Shown here piece after piece: positions 32,056-40,812 of a DNA stretch of 64,000 bases. Made by a program: the position numbers and the translations under genes. The notes beneath the pieces are model-generated. The model was not told where the DNA came from, did no database searches, and saw nothing but the letters and a program-made list of their open reading frames with translations. Every line of letters begins with the position of its first letter. Position 1 is the first letter of the stretch. Source of the DNA: Saccharopolyspora hirsuta (GTDB lineage Bacteria; Actinomycetota; Actinomycetes; Mycobacteriales; Pseudonocardiaceae); the NCBI RefSeq assembly GCF_008630535.1, contig NZ_VWPH01000013.1:182478-246477 (forward strand), written 5' to 3'.

Positions 32056-33756
32056 TCACCGCCGCCCGCGCCGCAGGTCGGCGTGCGCCTCGACCTCCAT
32101 CCGCTCGACCATGTGCGGGTAGTGCAGCTCGAACGCCGGGCGGTTCGACCGGATCCGCGGCAGCGAGGTGAAGTTGTGCCGCGGCGGCGGGCAGGAGGTC
32201 GCCCACTCCAGCGAGTTCCCGTGCCCCCACGGGTCGTCCACCCCGGCCACCACGCCGAACCGGTAGCTCTTCAGCACGTTGTAGAGGAACGGCAGCATCG
32301 ACCCGCCCAGCACGAACGCGCCGATGGTGGACACCACGTTCAGCGCGGTGAACCCGTCGGAGACCAGGTAGTCGGCGTACCGGCGCGGCATCCCCTCGGC
32401 GCCCAGCCAGTGCTGCACCAGGAACGTCAGGTGGAACCCGACGAAGGTCAGCCAGAAGTGCAGCTTGCCCAGCGTCTCGTCCATCATCCGGCCGGTCATC
32501 TTCGGGAACCAGAAGTAGATCCCGGCGAACACCGCGAACACGATGGTGCCGAACAGCACGTAGTGGAAGTGCGCCACCACGAAGTAGGTGTCGGTGATGT
32601 GGAAGTCCAGCGGCGGCGACGCCAGGATCACCCCGGTCAGCCCGCCCAGCAGGAACGTCACCAGGAACCCGGTGGAGAACAGCATCGGCGTCTCGAACGT
32701 CAGCCGCCCGCGCCACATGGTGCCGATCCAGTTGAAGAACTTGATGCCGGTGGGCACCGCGATCAGGAAGGTGGCGAAGGAGAAGAACGGCAGCAGCACC
32801 GCGCCGGTGGCGAACATGTGGTGCGCCCACACCAGCATCGACAGCCCCATGATCAGCAGCGTGGCGAACACCAGCCCGGTGTAGCCGAACAGCGGCTTCC
32901 GGCTGAACACCGGCAGGATCTCGGTGACGATGCCGAAGAACGGCAGCGCCACGATGTAGACCTCCGGGTGGCCGAAGAACCAGAACAGGTGCTGGTAGAG
33001 GATCGCGCCGCCGTTGGCCGGGTCGAACGCGTGCCCGCCGAGGTGCCGGTCGACCAGCAGCCCGAACAGCGCCGCGGCCAGGATCGGGAACGCCATCAGC
33101 ACCAGCAGGCTGGTGGCCAGGATGTTCCAGCAGAAGATCGGCAGCCGCCACATGGTCATGCCGGGGCAGCGCAGGCACACCAGCGTGGTGATCATGTTGA
33201 CCGCGCCGAGGATGGTGCCCAGCCCGCTGATGATCAGCCCGGCCGCCCACACGTCCCCGCCGGGACCGACGCTGAACACCGACCGCGACAGCGGCGCGTA
33301 GGCGGTCCAGCCGAAGTCGGCGGCGCCGTTGGGCAGCAGGAACCCGCTGAGCACGATCAGCCCGCCGAACAGGAACAGCCAGAACGACAGCGCGTTCAGC
33401 CGCGGGAACGCCACGTCCGGCGCCCCGATCTGCAGCGGCAGCACCACGTTGGCGAAGCCGAAGATGACCGGGGTGGCGAACAGCAGCAGCATCACCGTGC
33501 CGTGCATGGTGAACAGCTGGTTGTACTGCTCCTGGGACAGGAACTGCAGCCCCGGCACGGCCAGCTCGCCGCGCATCAGCAGCGCCATCGCCCCGCCGAC
33601 GATGAAGAAGAAGAACGAGGCGAGCAGGTACATGATCCCGATCTGCTTGGGGTCGGTGGTCCGCAACCAGGGCACCAGGTGCTCGCCCTTGCGCGGCCGC
33701 CGCGTGGTCCGGGCCCGCGTGGGGACCGGTCCGGGTCGGATCCGGGTCGTGGCCAT
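32056..33756 (-). CDS. ctaD: Cytochrome c oxidase subunit I (aa3-type)
   Basis: 566 aa, 12 membrane segments. Haem/CuB ligands are recognisable: TMHGTVM (low-spin haem His), WFFGHPEVY (CuB His cross-linked to Tyr), WAHHMFATG (two CuB His) and HFHYVLFG (haem a3 and a His). It catalyses oxygen reduction to water and proton pumping in the plasma membrane. No ctaC/E/F or qcr genes are nearby, so this may be a stand-alone, possibly additional, ctaD copy as seen in several actinomycetes. Confidence 0.96.
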   Translation of the reverse strand: MATTRIRPGPVPTRARTTRRPRKGEHLVPWLRTTDPKQIGIMYLLASFFFFIVGGAMALLMRGELAVPGLQFLSQEQYNQLFTMHGTVMLLLFATPVIFGFANVVLPLQIGAPDVAFPRLNALSFWLFLFGGLIVLSGFLLPNGAADFGWTAYAPLSRSVFSVGPGGDVWAAGLIISGLGTILGAVNMITTLVCLRCPGMTMWRLPIFCWNILATSLLVLMAFPILAAALFGLLVDRHLGGHAFDPANGGAILYQHLFWFFGHPEVYIVALPFFGIVTEILPVFSRKPLFGYTGLVFATLLIMGLSMLVWAHHMFATGAVLLPFFSFATFLIAVPTGIKFFNWIGTMWRGRLTFETPMLFSTGFLVTFLLGGLTGVILASPPLDFHITDTYFVVAHFHYVLFGTIVFAVFAGIYFWFPKMTGRMMDETLGKLHFWLTFVGFHLTFLVQHWLGAEGMPRRYADYLVSDGFTALNVVSTIGAFVLGGSMLPFLYNVLKSYRFGVVAGVDDPWGHGNSLEWATSCPPPRHNFTSLPRIRSNRPAFELHYPHMVERMEVEAHADLRRGRR

Positions 33757-33888
33757 CTCCGCCTCCAGAGCGCGCGGATCTGCGCCTAGCTGGCCGTGTC
33801 CCTCTCCCTACCCACCTCCGCCCGCCAGCAACCCCCGGCCGCGCGCCGTCAAGCCCCGCGAACGCGCGTTCGGCGGCGGTGGGGTTCC

Positions 33889-34464
33889 TCAGCTGGTGGC
33901 GCGGTCGAGGGCGCCGAGGGCCATCGAGTGCAGGAGCCGGGACATCGCCTCGACGTCCAGGTGCGCGCTGTAGGGCGTCGAGTTGATCAGGCCGAACACC
34001 GCGTGGGCCGCCGCGCGGGCCGTCGGGCGCGGCAGCTCCGGCCGGGCCTGGCAGAGCACGTCCACCCAGACCTCCACGTAGCTGCGCTGCAGCTCGCGGA
34101 CCTTGTGCCGGTCGGTCTCGGCGAGGCTGTCCAGGTCGCGCATGTGCACGGTGATCAGCGCCGGGTTGCCCAGGGCGAACTCGACGTGCCAGCGCACCAG
34201 GCGGTCCAGCGCGTCGTGCGGGTCGGCCGCCTCGCCGACGCGGTCCTGCCCGCCGCGCAGCAGCCGGTCGCTGATGCCGGTCAGCAGCTCGGCCAGCATC
34301 GCGTCCTTGCTGCGGAAGTGCCGGTACAGCGCGGGCCCGGAGATGCCCACGGCGCTGCCGATGTCGTCGATGCCGACTCCGTGGAAGCCGGCGCGGGCGA
34401 ACTTCTCCGCCGCCGCGGCCAGGATCTGCTCGCGGCGGGAGGGCTTGGCTGCATCGGTGGGCAT
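33889..34464 (-). CDS. TetR regulator of the acyl-CoA carboxylase operon
   Basis: 191 aa (ATG 34464). TetR_N HTH at about 29-52 (VGIDDIGSAVGISGPALYRHF), then a C-terminal domain like those of TetR regulators beside acyl-CoA metabolism genes. Divergent from the carboxylase operon with a 15-bp inverted operator in the gap. In Streptomyces a TetR gene stands in the same place (accD1-accA1-acdH locus), supporting control of branched-chain acyl-CoA breakdown. Confidence 0.9.
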   Translation of the reverse strand: MPTDAAKPSRREQILAAAAEKFARAGFHGVGIDDIGSAVGISGPALYRHFRSKDAMLAELLTGISDRLLRGGQDRVGEAADPHDALDRLVRWHVEFALGNPALITVHMRDLDSLAETDRHKVRELQRSYVEVWVDVLCQARPELPRPTARAAAHAVFGLINSTPYSAHLDVEAMSRLLHSMALGALDRATS

Positions 34465-34489
34465 CGAAGTCGATGCTAGACGAAACGCG

Positions 34490-34528
34490 TTAGTCGTCGT
34501 TAACATCGGCCACGTTAACGATGACTAA
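34490..34528. promoter_or_regulatory. TetR operator, 15-bp inverted repeat
   Basis: TTAGTCGTCGTTAAC (34490-34504) is matched by GTTAACGATGACTAA (34514-34528) at 14 of 15 positions, 9-base spacer. It lies between the TetR start (34464) and the carboxylase start (34552). Confidence 0.82.
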
Positions 34529-34551
34529 CTCCGGTGGAAGGTGTGCCCCGC

Positions 34552-36165
34552 ATGGATGCGCCCGCCCTGCGCACGACCGCGGATCCGGACTCGGCGGAGT
34601 TCGCCCGCAACACCGAGCAGCACGCGAAGCTCGTCGACGACCTCAACGCCCAGCTCGCCCGCACCAGGCTCGGCGGGCCGGAGAAGGCCCGCATCCGCCA
34701 CGTCGAGCGCGGCAAGCTGCTGCCCCGCGACCGGGTCGACGCGCTGCTCGACCGCGGTTCGCCGTTCCTGGAGCTCTCGCCGCTGGCCGCGCACGGCCTC
34801 TACGACGACGAAGCCCCGTCGGCGGGCATCATCACCGGCGTCGGCCGGGTGTCCGGCCGCGAGTGCGTGGTGGTGGCCAACGACGCCACGGTCAAGGGCG
34901 GCACCTACTACCCGGTCACGGTCAAGAAGCACCTGCGCGCGCAGGAAGTCGCGCTGCACAACAACCTGCCCTGCCTCTACCTGGTCGACTCCGGCGGCGC
35001 GTTCCTGCCCAGGCAGGACGAGGTGTTCCCGGACCGCGAGCACTTCGGCCGGATCTTCTACAACCAGGCGACCATGTCCGCCCGCGGCATCCCGCAGATC
35101 GCGGCCGTGCTCGGCTCGTGCACCGCGGGCGGCGCCTACGTCCCGGCGATGAGCGACGAGGCGGTGATCGTCCGCGAGCAGGGCACCATCTTCCTCGGCG
35201 GACCGCCGCTGGTGAAGGCCGCGACCGGCGCCGAGGTGACCGCCGAGGAGCTGGGCGGCGGCGAGCTGCACTCCCGCACCTCCGGCGTCACCGACCACCT
35301 GGCCGCCGACGACGCCGACGCGCTGCGCATCGTCCGCTCCATCGTCAGCACCCTCGGCCCCCGCGCGCCCCGGCCGTGGGACGTCGCGCCGGTCGAAGCA
35401 CCGGCGGTCGACCCGGACGAGCTCTACGGCGTGGTCCCGACCGACAGCCGCACCCCCTACGACGTGCGCGAGGTCATCGCGCGGATCGTCGACGGCAGCC
35501 GGTTCGCCGAGTTCAAGCAGGACTACGGCCAGACGCTGGTCACCGGCTTCGCCCGCATCCACGGGCACCCGGTGGGGATCGTCGCCAACAACGGCATCCT
35601 GTTCAGCGAGTCGGCGCTCAAGGGCGCGCACTTCATCGAGCTGTGCGACAAGCGCTCCATCCCGCTGGTGTTCCTGCAGAACATCTCCGGCTTCATGGTC
35701 GGCAAGGAGTACGAGGCGGGCGGCATCGCCAAGCACGGCGCGAAGATGGTCACCGCGGTGGCCTGCGCCCGGGTCCCCAAGTTCACCGTGGTCATCGGCG
35801 GCTCCTTCGGCGCGGGCAACTACTCGATGTGCGGCCGGGCGTACTCGCCGCGCTTCCTGTGGATGTGGCCGAACGCGCGGATCTCGGTGATGGGCGGCGA
35901 GCAGGCGGCCTCGGTGCTGGCCACGGTCCGCCGCGACCAGCTCGACGCCCGCGGCGAGCACTGGTCGGTCGAGGACGAGGAGGCGTTCAAGCAGCCGATC
36001 CGCGACCAGTACGAGCACCAGGGCCACCCGTACTACGCGACGGCCCGCCTCTGGGACGACGGGGTCATCGACCCGAAGCAGACCCGCACGGTCCTCGGCC
36101 TGGCGATCTCGGCATCGGCGAACGCCCCGCTGGAGGACATCTCCTACGGCGTCTTCCGGATGTGA
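34552..36165 (+). CDS. Acyl-CoA carboxylase, carboxyltransferase (beta) subunit
   Basis: 537 aa with the two crotonase-like halves of carboxyltransferases. The first has GSCTAGGAYVPAMSDE and FLGGPPLVKAATGAEV; the second has QNISGFMVGKEYEAGGIAKHGAKM (in parts) and GGSFGAGNYSMCGRAYSPRF. This matches the methylcrotonyl-CoA carboxylase beta (MccB/AccD1) group and would carboxylate 3-methylcrotonyl-CoA in leucine catabolism, or a related acyl-CoA. ATG 34552 has GGAAGG ten bases upstream; an alternative GTG is at 34534. Confidence 0.92.
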   Translation: MDAPALRTTADPDSAEFARNTEQHAKLVDDLNAQLARTRLGGPEKARIRHVERGKLLPRDRVDALLDRGSPFLELSPLAAHGLYDDEAPSAGIITGVGRVSGRECVVVANDATVKGGTYYPVTVKKHLRAQEVALHNNLPCLYLVDSGGAFLPRQDEVFPDREHFGRIFYNQATMSARGIPQIAAVLGSCTAGGAYVPAMSDEAVIVREQGTIFLGGPPLVKAATGAEVTAEELGGGELHSRTSGVTDHLAADDADALRIVRSIVSTLGPRAPRPWDVAPVEAPAVDPDELYGVVPTDSRTPYDVREVIARIVDGSRFAEFKQDYGQTLVTGFARIHGHPVGIVANNGILFSESALKGAHFIELCDKRSIPLVFLQNISGFMVGKEYEAGGIAKHGAKMVTAVACARVPKFTVVIGGSFGAGNYSMCGRAYSPRFLWMWPNARISVMGGEQAASVLATVRRDQLDARGEHWSVEDEEAFKQPIRDQYEHQGHPYYATARLWDDGVIDPKQTRTVLGLAISASANAPLEDISYGVFRM

Positions 36166-36190
36166 TCGGCATGCGCTGTCCAGGTCCCGC

Positions 36191-36226
36191 GAGCGTTTTG
36201 GGGCGCTATGGCACCCCGAAGCGCTC
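36191..36226. terminator. Intercistronic hairpin inside the carboxylase operon
   Basis: GAGCGTTTTGGGG (36191-36203) pairs (11 of 13, plus wobble) with CCCCGAAGCGCTC (36214-36226). It lies in the 112-bp gap between the beta and alpha subunit genes and may attenuate or process the transcript. Related in design to 9349-9388. Confidence 0.6.
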
Positions 36227-36277
36227 ACGGGCGATGACCAGGCCAAACGTTCTCCGGTGCGAGGCGAAGGGATGACG

Positions 36278-38347
36278 ATGCAGCACTTCGACGCGGTGCT
36301 GGTGGCGAACCGGGGCGAGATCGCGGTCCGGGTGATCCGGACGCTGCGCGAGCTGGGCATCCGCTCGGTGGCGGTGTACAGCGACGCCGACCGCGACGCC
36401 CGGCACGTCCGCGAAGCCGACACGGCGGTCCACATCGGACCGAGCGCGGCCGCCGAGAGCTACCTCAACAGCAAGCGGATCCTGGACGCCGCCCGCAGCA
36501 CCGGCGCTCAGGCGATCCACCCCGGCTACGGCTTCCTGGCCGAGAACGCGGCCTTCGCCGAGGAGTGCGCCGCGGCGGGCGTCGAGTTCATCGGCCCGCC
36601 CCCGGCCGCGATCGAGTCGATGGGCGACAAGATCCGCGCCAAGCAGACGGTCTCGGCCGCCGACGTCCCGGTGGTGCCCGGCCGCAGCGAGCCGGACATG
36701 ACCGACGCCGACCTGCACCGGGCGGCGCTGGAGATCGGGTTCCCGGTGCTGCTCAAGCCCTCCGCCGGTGGCGGCGGCAAGGGCATGCGCCTGGTGCACG
36801 ACGAGTCCGCCCTGGACGACCAGATCGCCTCGGCGCGGCGGGAGGCGCGCTCCGCCTTCGGCGACGACACGCTGTTCGTGGAGCGCTTCGTGTCCCGCCC
36901 CCGGCACATCGAGGTCCAGGTGCTGGCCGACAAGCACGGCAACGTCGTGCACCTCGGGGAGCGCGAGTGCAGCCTGCAGCGGCGCCACCAGAAGATCATC
37001 GAGGAGGCTCCGTCGCCGCTGCTGGACGCCGCCACCCGCGCCCGCATCGGGGAGGCCGCGGTGAACGCCGCCCGCTCGGTGGGCTACGTCGGCGCGGGCA
37101 CCGTGGAGTTCATCGTCTCCGCGGACCGGCCGGACGAGTTCTTCTTCATGGAGATGAACACCCGCCTGCAGGTCGAGCACCCGGTCACCGAGCTGGTCGC
37201 CACCGCCGCCGGGCAGCGCGGCATCGACCTGGTCGAGCAGCAGGTCCGGGTCGCGGCGGGCGAACCGCTGCCCTGGACCCAGCAGGACCTCGCGCTCGAC
37301 GGGCACGCGGTGGAGGCCCGCGTCTACGCCGAGGACCCGACCCGCAACTTCCTGCCGACCGGCGGCGACGTGCTCGCCGTCCACGAGCCGTCCGGCCCCG
37401 GGGTGCGGGTGGACTCCGGCGTCCGCCCGGGGGCCCGGGTGGGCTCGGACTACGACCCGATGCTGGCCAAGGTCATCGCCTGGGGCCCGAACCGCGCCGA
37501 TGCGCTGCGCCGCCTGGACAAGGCGCTCGCCGACACCGCGGTCCTCGGCCTGCAGACCAACGTCGCGTTCCTGCGCGCGCTGCTGCAGCACGAGCAGGTG
37601 CAGGCGGGCGAACTCGACACCGGCCTGGTCGAGCGCGACCTCGACGCGCTGATCACCGAGAGCACGCCCGACGAGATCTACGTCGCCGCGGCCCTGGAGC
37701 GCCTGCTCGCGGCGGAACCCACCGGAGCGGTCGTCGACCCGTGGGACGTCCCCGACGGCTGGCGGCTCGGCGAACCGGCGTGGAGCACCTGGCGCTTCGC
37801 GGCCGACGGCGGCGAGGTCGAGGTCCGCCTCCGCGGCCGCGCCCACGACGCCGCAGTTTCAGTTGAAACTGCGCCCGCCGGGCACGGGGAGAGCACAGTT
37901 TCAATTGAAACTGCGCCCCACCGGGCCGCGGCCGAGGTGCGCGGCGACGAGCTGACCGTCACCTACCGGGGCCGGACCCGCCGCTACCGGTTCGCGCACG
38001 TGGACGGCACCACCTGGCTGGCCGCCGACGGCCGCACCTGGGCGCTCGCCGAGCACCGGCTCCTCGCCGACCGCGGCGCCGCCGGCGGCCGCTCCGACGG
38101 CGTGGTGACCAGCCCGATGCCGGGCACGGTGCTGGTCGCCGACGTCTCCGCAGGTCAGCACGTGAGCAGCGGACAGCGGCTGTTCGTGGTCGAGGCGATG
38201 AAGATGGAGCACACCGTCACCGCCCCGATCGACGGCGTCGTCGCCGAGGTCCACGCCAGAAAGGGGCAGTCGGTCGGGCTCGACCAGCCGCTGGCTGTCC
38301 TCACCACCCCGTCGGACGCGACCGGGACAACGAAGGAGGCCCAGTGA
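36278..38347 (+). CDS. Acyl-CoA carboxylase, biotin carboxylase/biotin carrier (alpha) subunit
   Basis: 689 aa. Order of domains: biotin carboxylase N-domain (VLVANRGEIAVRVIRTLREL), ATP-grasp (KPSAGGGGKGM at about 162; MEMNTRLQVEHPVTE), carboxylase C-domain, a BT-like linker and a C-terminal biotinyl domain with Lys 642 in EAMKMEHT. It carboxylates biotin using ATP and bicarbonate, feeding the partner beta subunit. Two palindromic elements lie in frame at about residues 526-533 and 540-547 (AVSVETAP, TVSIETAP). ATG 36278 (SD AAGGG) or 36272. Confidence 0.93.
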   Translation: MQHFDAVLVANRGEIAVRVIRTLRELGIRSVAVYSDADRDARHVREADTAVHIGPSAAAESYLNSKRILDAARSTGAQAIHPGYGFLAENAAFAEECAAAGVEFIGPPPAAIESMGDKIRAKQTVSAADVPVVPGRSEPDMTDADLHRAALEIGFPVLLKPSAGGGGKGMRLVHDESALDDQIASARREARSAFGDDTLFVERFVSRPRHIEVQVLADKHGNVVHLGERECSLQRRHQKIIEEAPSPLLDAATRARIGEAAVNAARSVGYVGAGTVEFIVSADRPDEFFFMEMNTRLQVEHPVTELVATAAGQRGIDLVEQQVRVAAGEPLPWTQQDLALDGHAVEARVYAEDPTRNFLPTGGDVLAVHEPSGPGVRVDSGVRPGARVGSDYDPMLAKVIAWGPNRADALRRLDKALADTAVLGLQTNVAFLRALLQHEQVQAGELDTGLVERDLDALITESTPDEIYVAAALERLLAAEPTGAVVDPWDVPDGWRLGEPAWSTWRFAADGGEVEVRLRGRAHDAAVSVETAPAGHGESTVSIETAPHRAAAEVRGDELTVTYRGRTRRYRFAHVDGTTWLAADGRTWALAEHRLLADRGAAGGRSDGVVTSPMPGTVLVADVSAGQHVSSGQRLFVVEAMKMEHTVTAPIDGVVAEVHARKGQSVGLDQPLAVLTTPSDATGTTKEAQ
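37853..37918. repeat. Two palindromic repeat elements inside the alpha-subunit coding sequence
   Basis: GCAGTTTC-AGTT-GAAACTGC (37853-37872) and CAGTTTCAATTGAAACTG (37896-37913), each followed by CGCCC, form a 24-base direct repeat with 42-base period (14 codons), so the frame is kept. The same palindrome occurs in intergenic DNA at 60564-60581, and related ones at 14251, 18709 and 24822. Confidence 0.85.
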
Positions 38348-39504
38348 TGGTCGACCACCGGCTCAGCGAAGAGCACGAAGCCCTGCGCGAAAGCGTGCGG
38401 ACCTTCGCCCGCAAGGAAGTCGCCCCGGTCATCGGCGACTACTACGAGCGCGAGGAGTTCCCGTACCCGCTGGTGCGCACGATGGGCGAGATGGGCCTGT
38501 TCGGCCTGCCGATCCCGGAGGAGCACGGCGGCATGGGCGGCGACTACTTCGCGCTCTGCCTGGCCCTGGAGGAGCTGGCCCGCGTCGACTCCTCGGTGGC
38601 CATCACGCTGGAAGCGGGCGTGTCGCTGGGCGTCATGCCGATCTACCGCTTCGGCAACGACGAGCAGCGCAGCACCTGGCTGCCGAAGCTGGCCCGCGGC
38701 GAGATCCTCGGCGCCTTCGGCCTGACCGAACCGGGCGGCGGCTCCGACGCCGGGGCCACCCGCACCACGGCGGTCCTCGACGGCGGGGAGTGGGTGATCA
38801 ACGGCTCGAAGGCGTTCATCACCAACTCCGGCACCGACCTCACCGGCCTGGTCACGGTCACCGCGGTGACCGGCGAGAAGCCGAACGGCGGCAAGGAGAT
38901 CTCCACGATCATCGTGCCCTCGGGCACCCCCGGGCTCACCGTCGCCAAGAAGTACTCGAAGGTCGGCTGGAACGCCTCGGACACCCACGCGCTGTCCTTC
39001 GACGACTGCCGGGTGCCCGCGGAGAACCTGCTCGGCGAGCGGGGCCGCGGCTACGCGCAGTTCCTCGCCACCCTCACCGAGGGCCGGGTGGCGATCGCGG
39101 CGGTCGGCGTCGGCCTGGCCCAGGGCTGCGTGGACGAGTGCGTGCGCTACCTCGAGGAGCGCGAGGCGTTCGGCCGCAAGATCGGCGAGTACCAGGCGAT
39201 GCAGTTCAAGCTCGCCGACATGGAGCTGCGCGCGCACACCGCGCGCCTGGCCTACTACGACGCGGCGTCGCGGATGCTGCGCGGCGAGCCGTACAAGAAG
39301 CAGGCCGCGATCGCGAAGCTGGCCTCGTCGAACGCGGCGATGGACAACGCCCGCGACGCGACCCAGATCTTCGGCGGTTACGGGTTCATGAACGAGACGC
39401 CGGTGGGCCGGTTCTACCGGGACGCCAAGATCCTGGAGATCGGCGAGGGCACCAGCGAGGTCCAGCGGATGCTGATCGCCCGGGAGCTCGGCCTGCCGGC
39501 CTGA
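38347..39504 (+). CDS. Acyl-CoA dehydrogenase
   Basis: 385 aa. Family signatures: GAFGLTEPGGGSDAG (about 121-135), FITNSGTDLT, QIFGGYGFMNE and a C-terminal ILEIGEGTSEVQRM. The Glu in IGEGTSE (about 367) is the catalytic base position of short/branched-chain (AcdH-like) enzymes; isovaleryl-CoA dehydrogenases have a non-acidic residue there and the base elsewhere, which argues for a general short/branched-chain role. It overlaps the alpha-subunit stop (TGATG), so is translationally coupled. Confidence 0.93.
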   Translation: MVDHRLSEEHEALRESVRTFARKEVAPVIGDYYEREEFPYPLVRTMGEMGLFGLPIPEEHGGMGGDYFALCLALEELARVDSSVAITLEAGVSLGVMPIYRFGNDEQRSTWLPKLARGEILGAFGLTEPGGGSDAGATRTTAVLDGGEWVINGSKAFITNSGTDLTGLVTVTAVTGEKPNGGKEISTIIVPSGTPGLTVAKKYSKVGWNASDTHALSFDDCRVPAENLLGERGRGYAQFLATLTEGRVAIAAVGVGLAQGCVDECVRYLEEREAFGRKIGEYQAMQFKLADMELRAHTARLAYYDAASRMLRGEPYKKQAAIAKLASSNAAMDNARDATQIFGGYGFMNETPVGRFYRDAKILEIGEGTSEVQRMLIARELGLPA

Positions 39505-39526
39505 TCCCCACCGGCTCCCGGAGGTC

Positions 39527-39571
39527 GTCGATTTCGCGAGAAATCGACGTACTGCCGGTTTCTCGCGAAAT
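39527..39571. terminator. Hairpin terminator with related palindromic motif
   Basis: A 14-bp stem (39530-39543 with 39558-39571) made of two inverted copies of ATTTCGCGAGAAA-type palindromes, between convergent acyl-CoA dehydrogenase and the next minus-strand gene. Confidence 0.75.
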
Positions 39572-39583
39572 CGCGCTCCGGGA

Positions 39584-40063
39584 TCAGTGCCGGAAGCGGT
39601 TCTGCGGCACGGTGATCTCCTCGGTCTGCTCGACGTCGCCGTACGCGTCGGGCTGCACCGGTTCGGCCACCGGCCGGAAGTCCTGCTGGGTGTCCTGGTC
39701 GGGCCACATCGGCGCCGCCTGCTGGGCGGCGGGCGGCACCGGCGACGGCTGCGCGGCTGCGGGCGGCACCGGGGCGGCCGGTGCCTGCTCGTCCTCCATG
39801 GCGAGGTGCTGCATCACCCAGTCGCGGGCGAGCGACGCCGGTGAGGTGCCCTGCTTGGCCGCGAGCTCCTTGAGCCGCTCGTTGGCCATCAGGGGCAGCC
39901 GGAGCTGGTGGACCTGCGCCGCGCCGAAGCGGCGGCCGGACCCGGTGGACTCGACGTCTTCCTCCGGGGCCAGCGCAGCCAGGTACGACTCGAACTCGTG
40001 ATCGGGTTCGGCCGGTTCGGCCGCCTTCTGCCGACGGCTGGTCTTGGTTCGTCCTAGAGCCAC
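39584..40063 (-). CDS. Hypothetical protein with ribbon-helix-helix-like segment and Pro/Ala-rich tail
   Basis: 159 aa from GTG 40063. The N-terminus is basic (ALGRTKTSRRQKAAEP). The middle has HQLRLPLMANERLKELAAKQ and TSPASLARDWVMQHLA, a strand-helix-helix pattern like Arc/MetJ DNA-binding proteins. The last 60 residues are Pro/Ala/Gln-rich. The longer open frame to 40330 runs through a terminator-like hairpin and is rejected. A DNA-binding role is only a guess. Confidence 0.6.
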   Translation of the reverse strand: MALGRTKTSRRQKAAEPAEPDHEFESYLAALAPEEDVESTGSGRRFGAAQVHQLRLPLMANERLKELAAKQGTSPASLARDWVMQHLAMEDEQAPAAPVPPAAAQPSPVPPAAQQAAPMWPDQDTQQDFRPVAEPVQPDAYGDVEQTEEITVPQNRFRH

Positions 40064-40156
40064 GCGCCCACGATAACGGTCAGGTTGCGGTGCGCGAATC
40101 GCTGTGAGGCCTGTCACCGCCCGTGCTGGGCGCGTTTCGGGCCGTGAAATGCGGAG

Positions 40157-40189
40157 GGCCCCCGCGTCAGGGGGACGAACGCGGGGGCC
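40157..40189. terminator. Hairpin, 11-bp stem
   Basis: GGCCCCCGCGT (40157-40167) and ACGCGGGGGCC (40179-40189) are exact complements. Together with 40064-40371 (308 bp) no gene is visible here; on the minus strand the hairpin follows the copper-chaperone-like gene. Confidence 0.7.
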
Positions 40190-40371
40190 GGAGGGGATCT
40201 CCACAAGTGCTGACCGGGGGTGTGTCAGCGACCCGATTGTGGCACGCGACGAGGCGCTTTGGGGAGCTTTCGACGCATGATTCGTGCGTCCGGCGCTCCT
40301 CGGGCAGGCCCGGTCGGCGGTCTCGCGCAACGGTTCGGCGTGTTACCCGCCTGCTGAGGGCCCTGCGGGGC

Positions 40372-40593
40372 TCAGTTCGCGCTCGGCCACTCGGCGATGG
40401 TGTAACCGGCCTCGGTGATCGCCGCGGCGACCGCGTCGCGGCTGAGCTCCTGCTCGCTGGTCACCGACACCTGCCCGCTGTCCACCGCGACCTGCACGTC
40501 GGTGACGCCCGGGAGCTCGGAGAGCTCCTCGGTGACCGACCGGGCGCAGTGGCCGCAGGTCATGCCGCCGACGGTGAACGTGCGACTGCTCAT
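40372..40593 (-). CDS. Heavy-metal-associated (HMA) domain protein, CopZ-like copper chaperone
   Basis: 73 aa, one complete HMA domain: TFTVGGMTCGHCARSVTEEL with metal ligands Cys in MTCGHC (about residues 11-14). Binds Cu(I) and normally delivers it to a P-type ATPase; no ATPase or CsoR is in the window. ATG 40593 is used. Note the acidic strand VAVDSGQVSVTSEQ and terminal AEWPSAN. Confidence 0.9.
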   Translation of the reverse strand: MSSRTFTVGGMTCGHCARSVTEELSELPGVTDVQVAVDSGQVSVTSEQELSRDAVAAAITEAGYTIAEWPSAN

Positions 40594-40812
40594 GTGCGTT
40601 CCTTCCTGATCTTCCGCCCCGAACGCCCGATGCCCGGGGCGGCCCACCGGTGGTCCAGTGTGGATGATCGAGTTCGCGGCCCGGCCATCCGAAGTGGATC
40701 GTGCTCGGGCGGGTGATTACTCAGCGTCGAAGTCAAATCACTCTCTGGGGGGCTGCGGGTGTGGACAACCTGTGGATAGCCTGCGCCGGGAACCCGAGGC
40801 CGGGGAGGCGTC

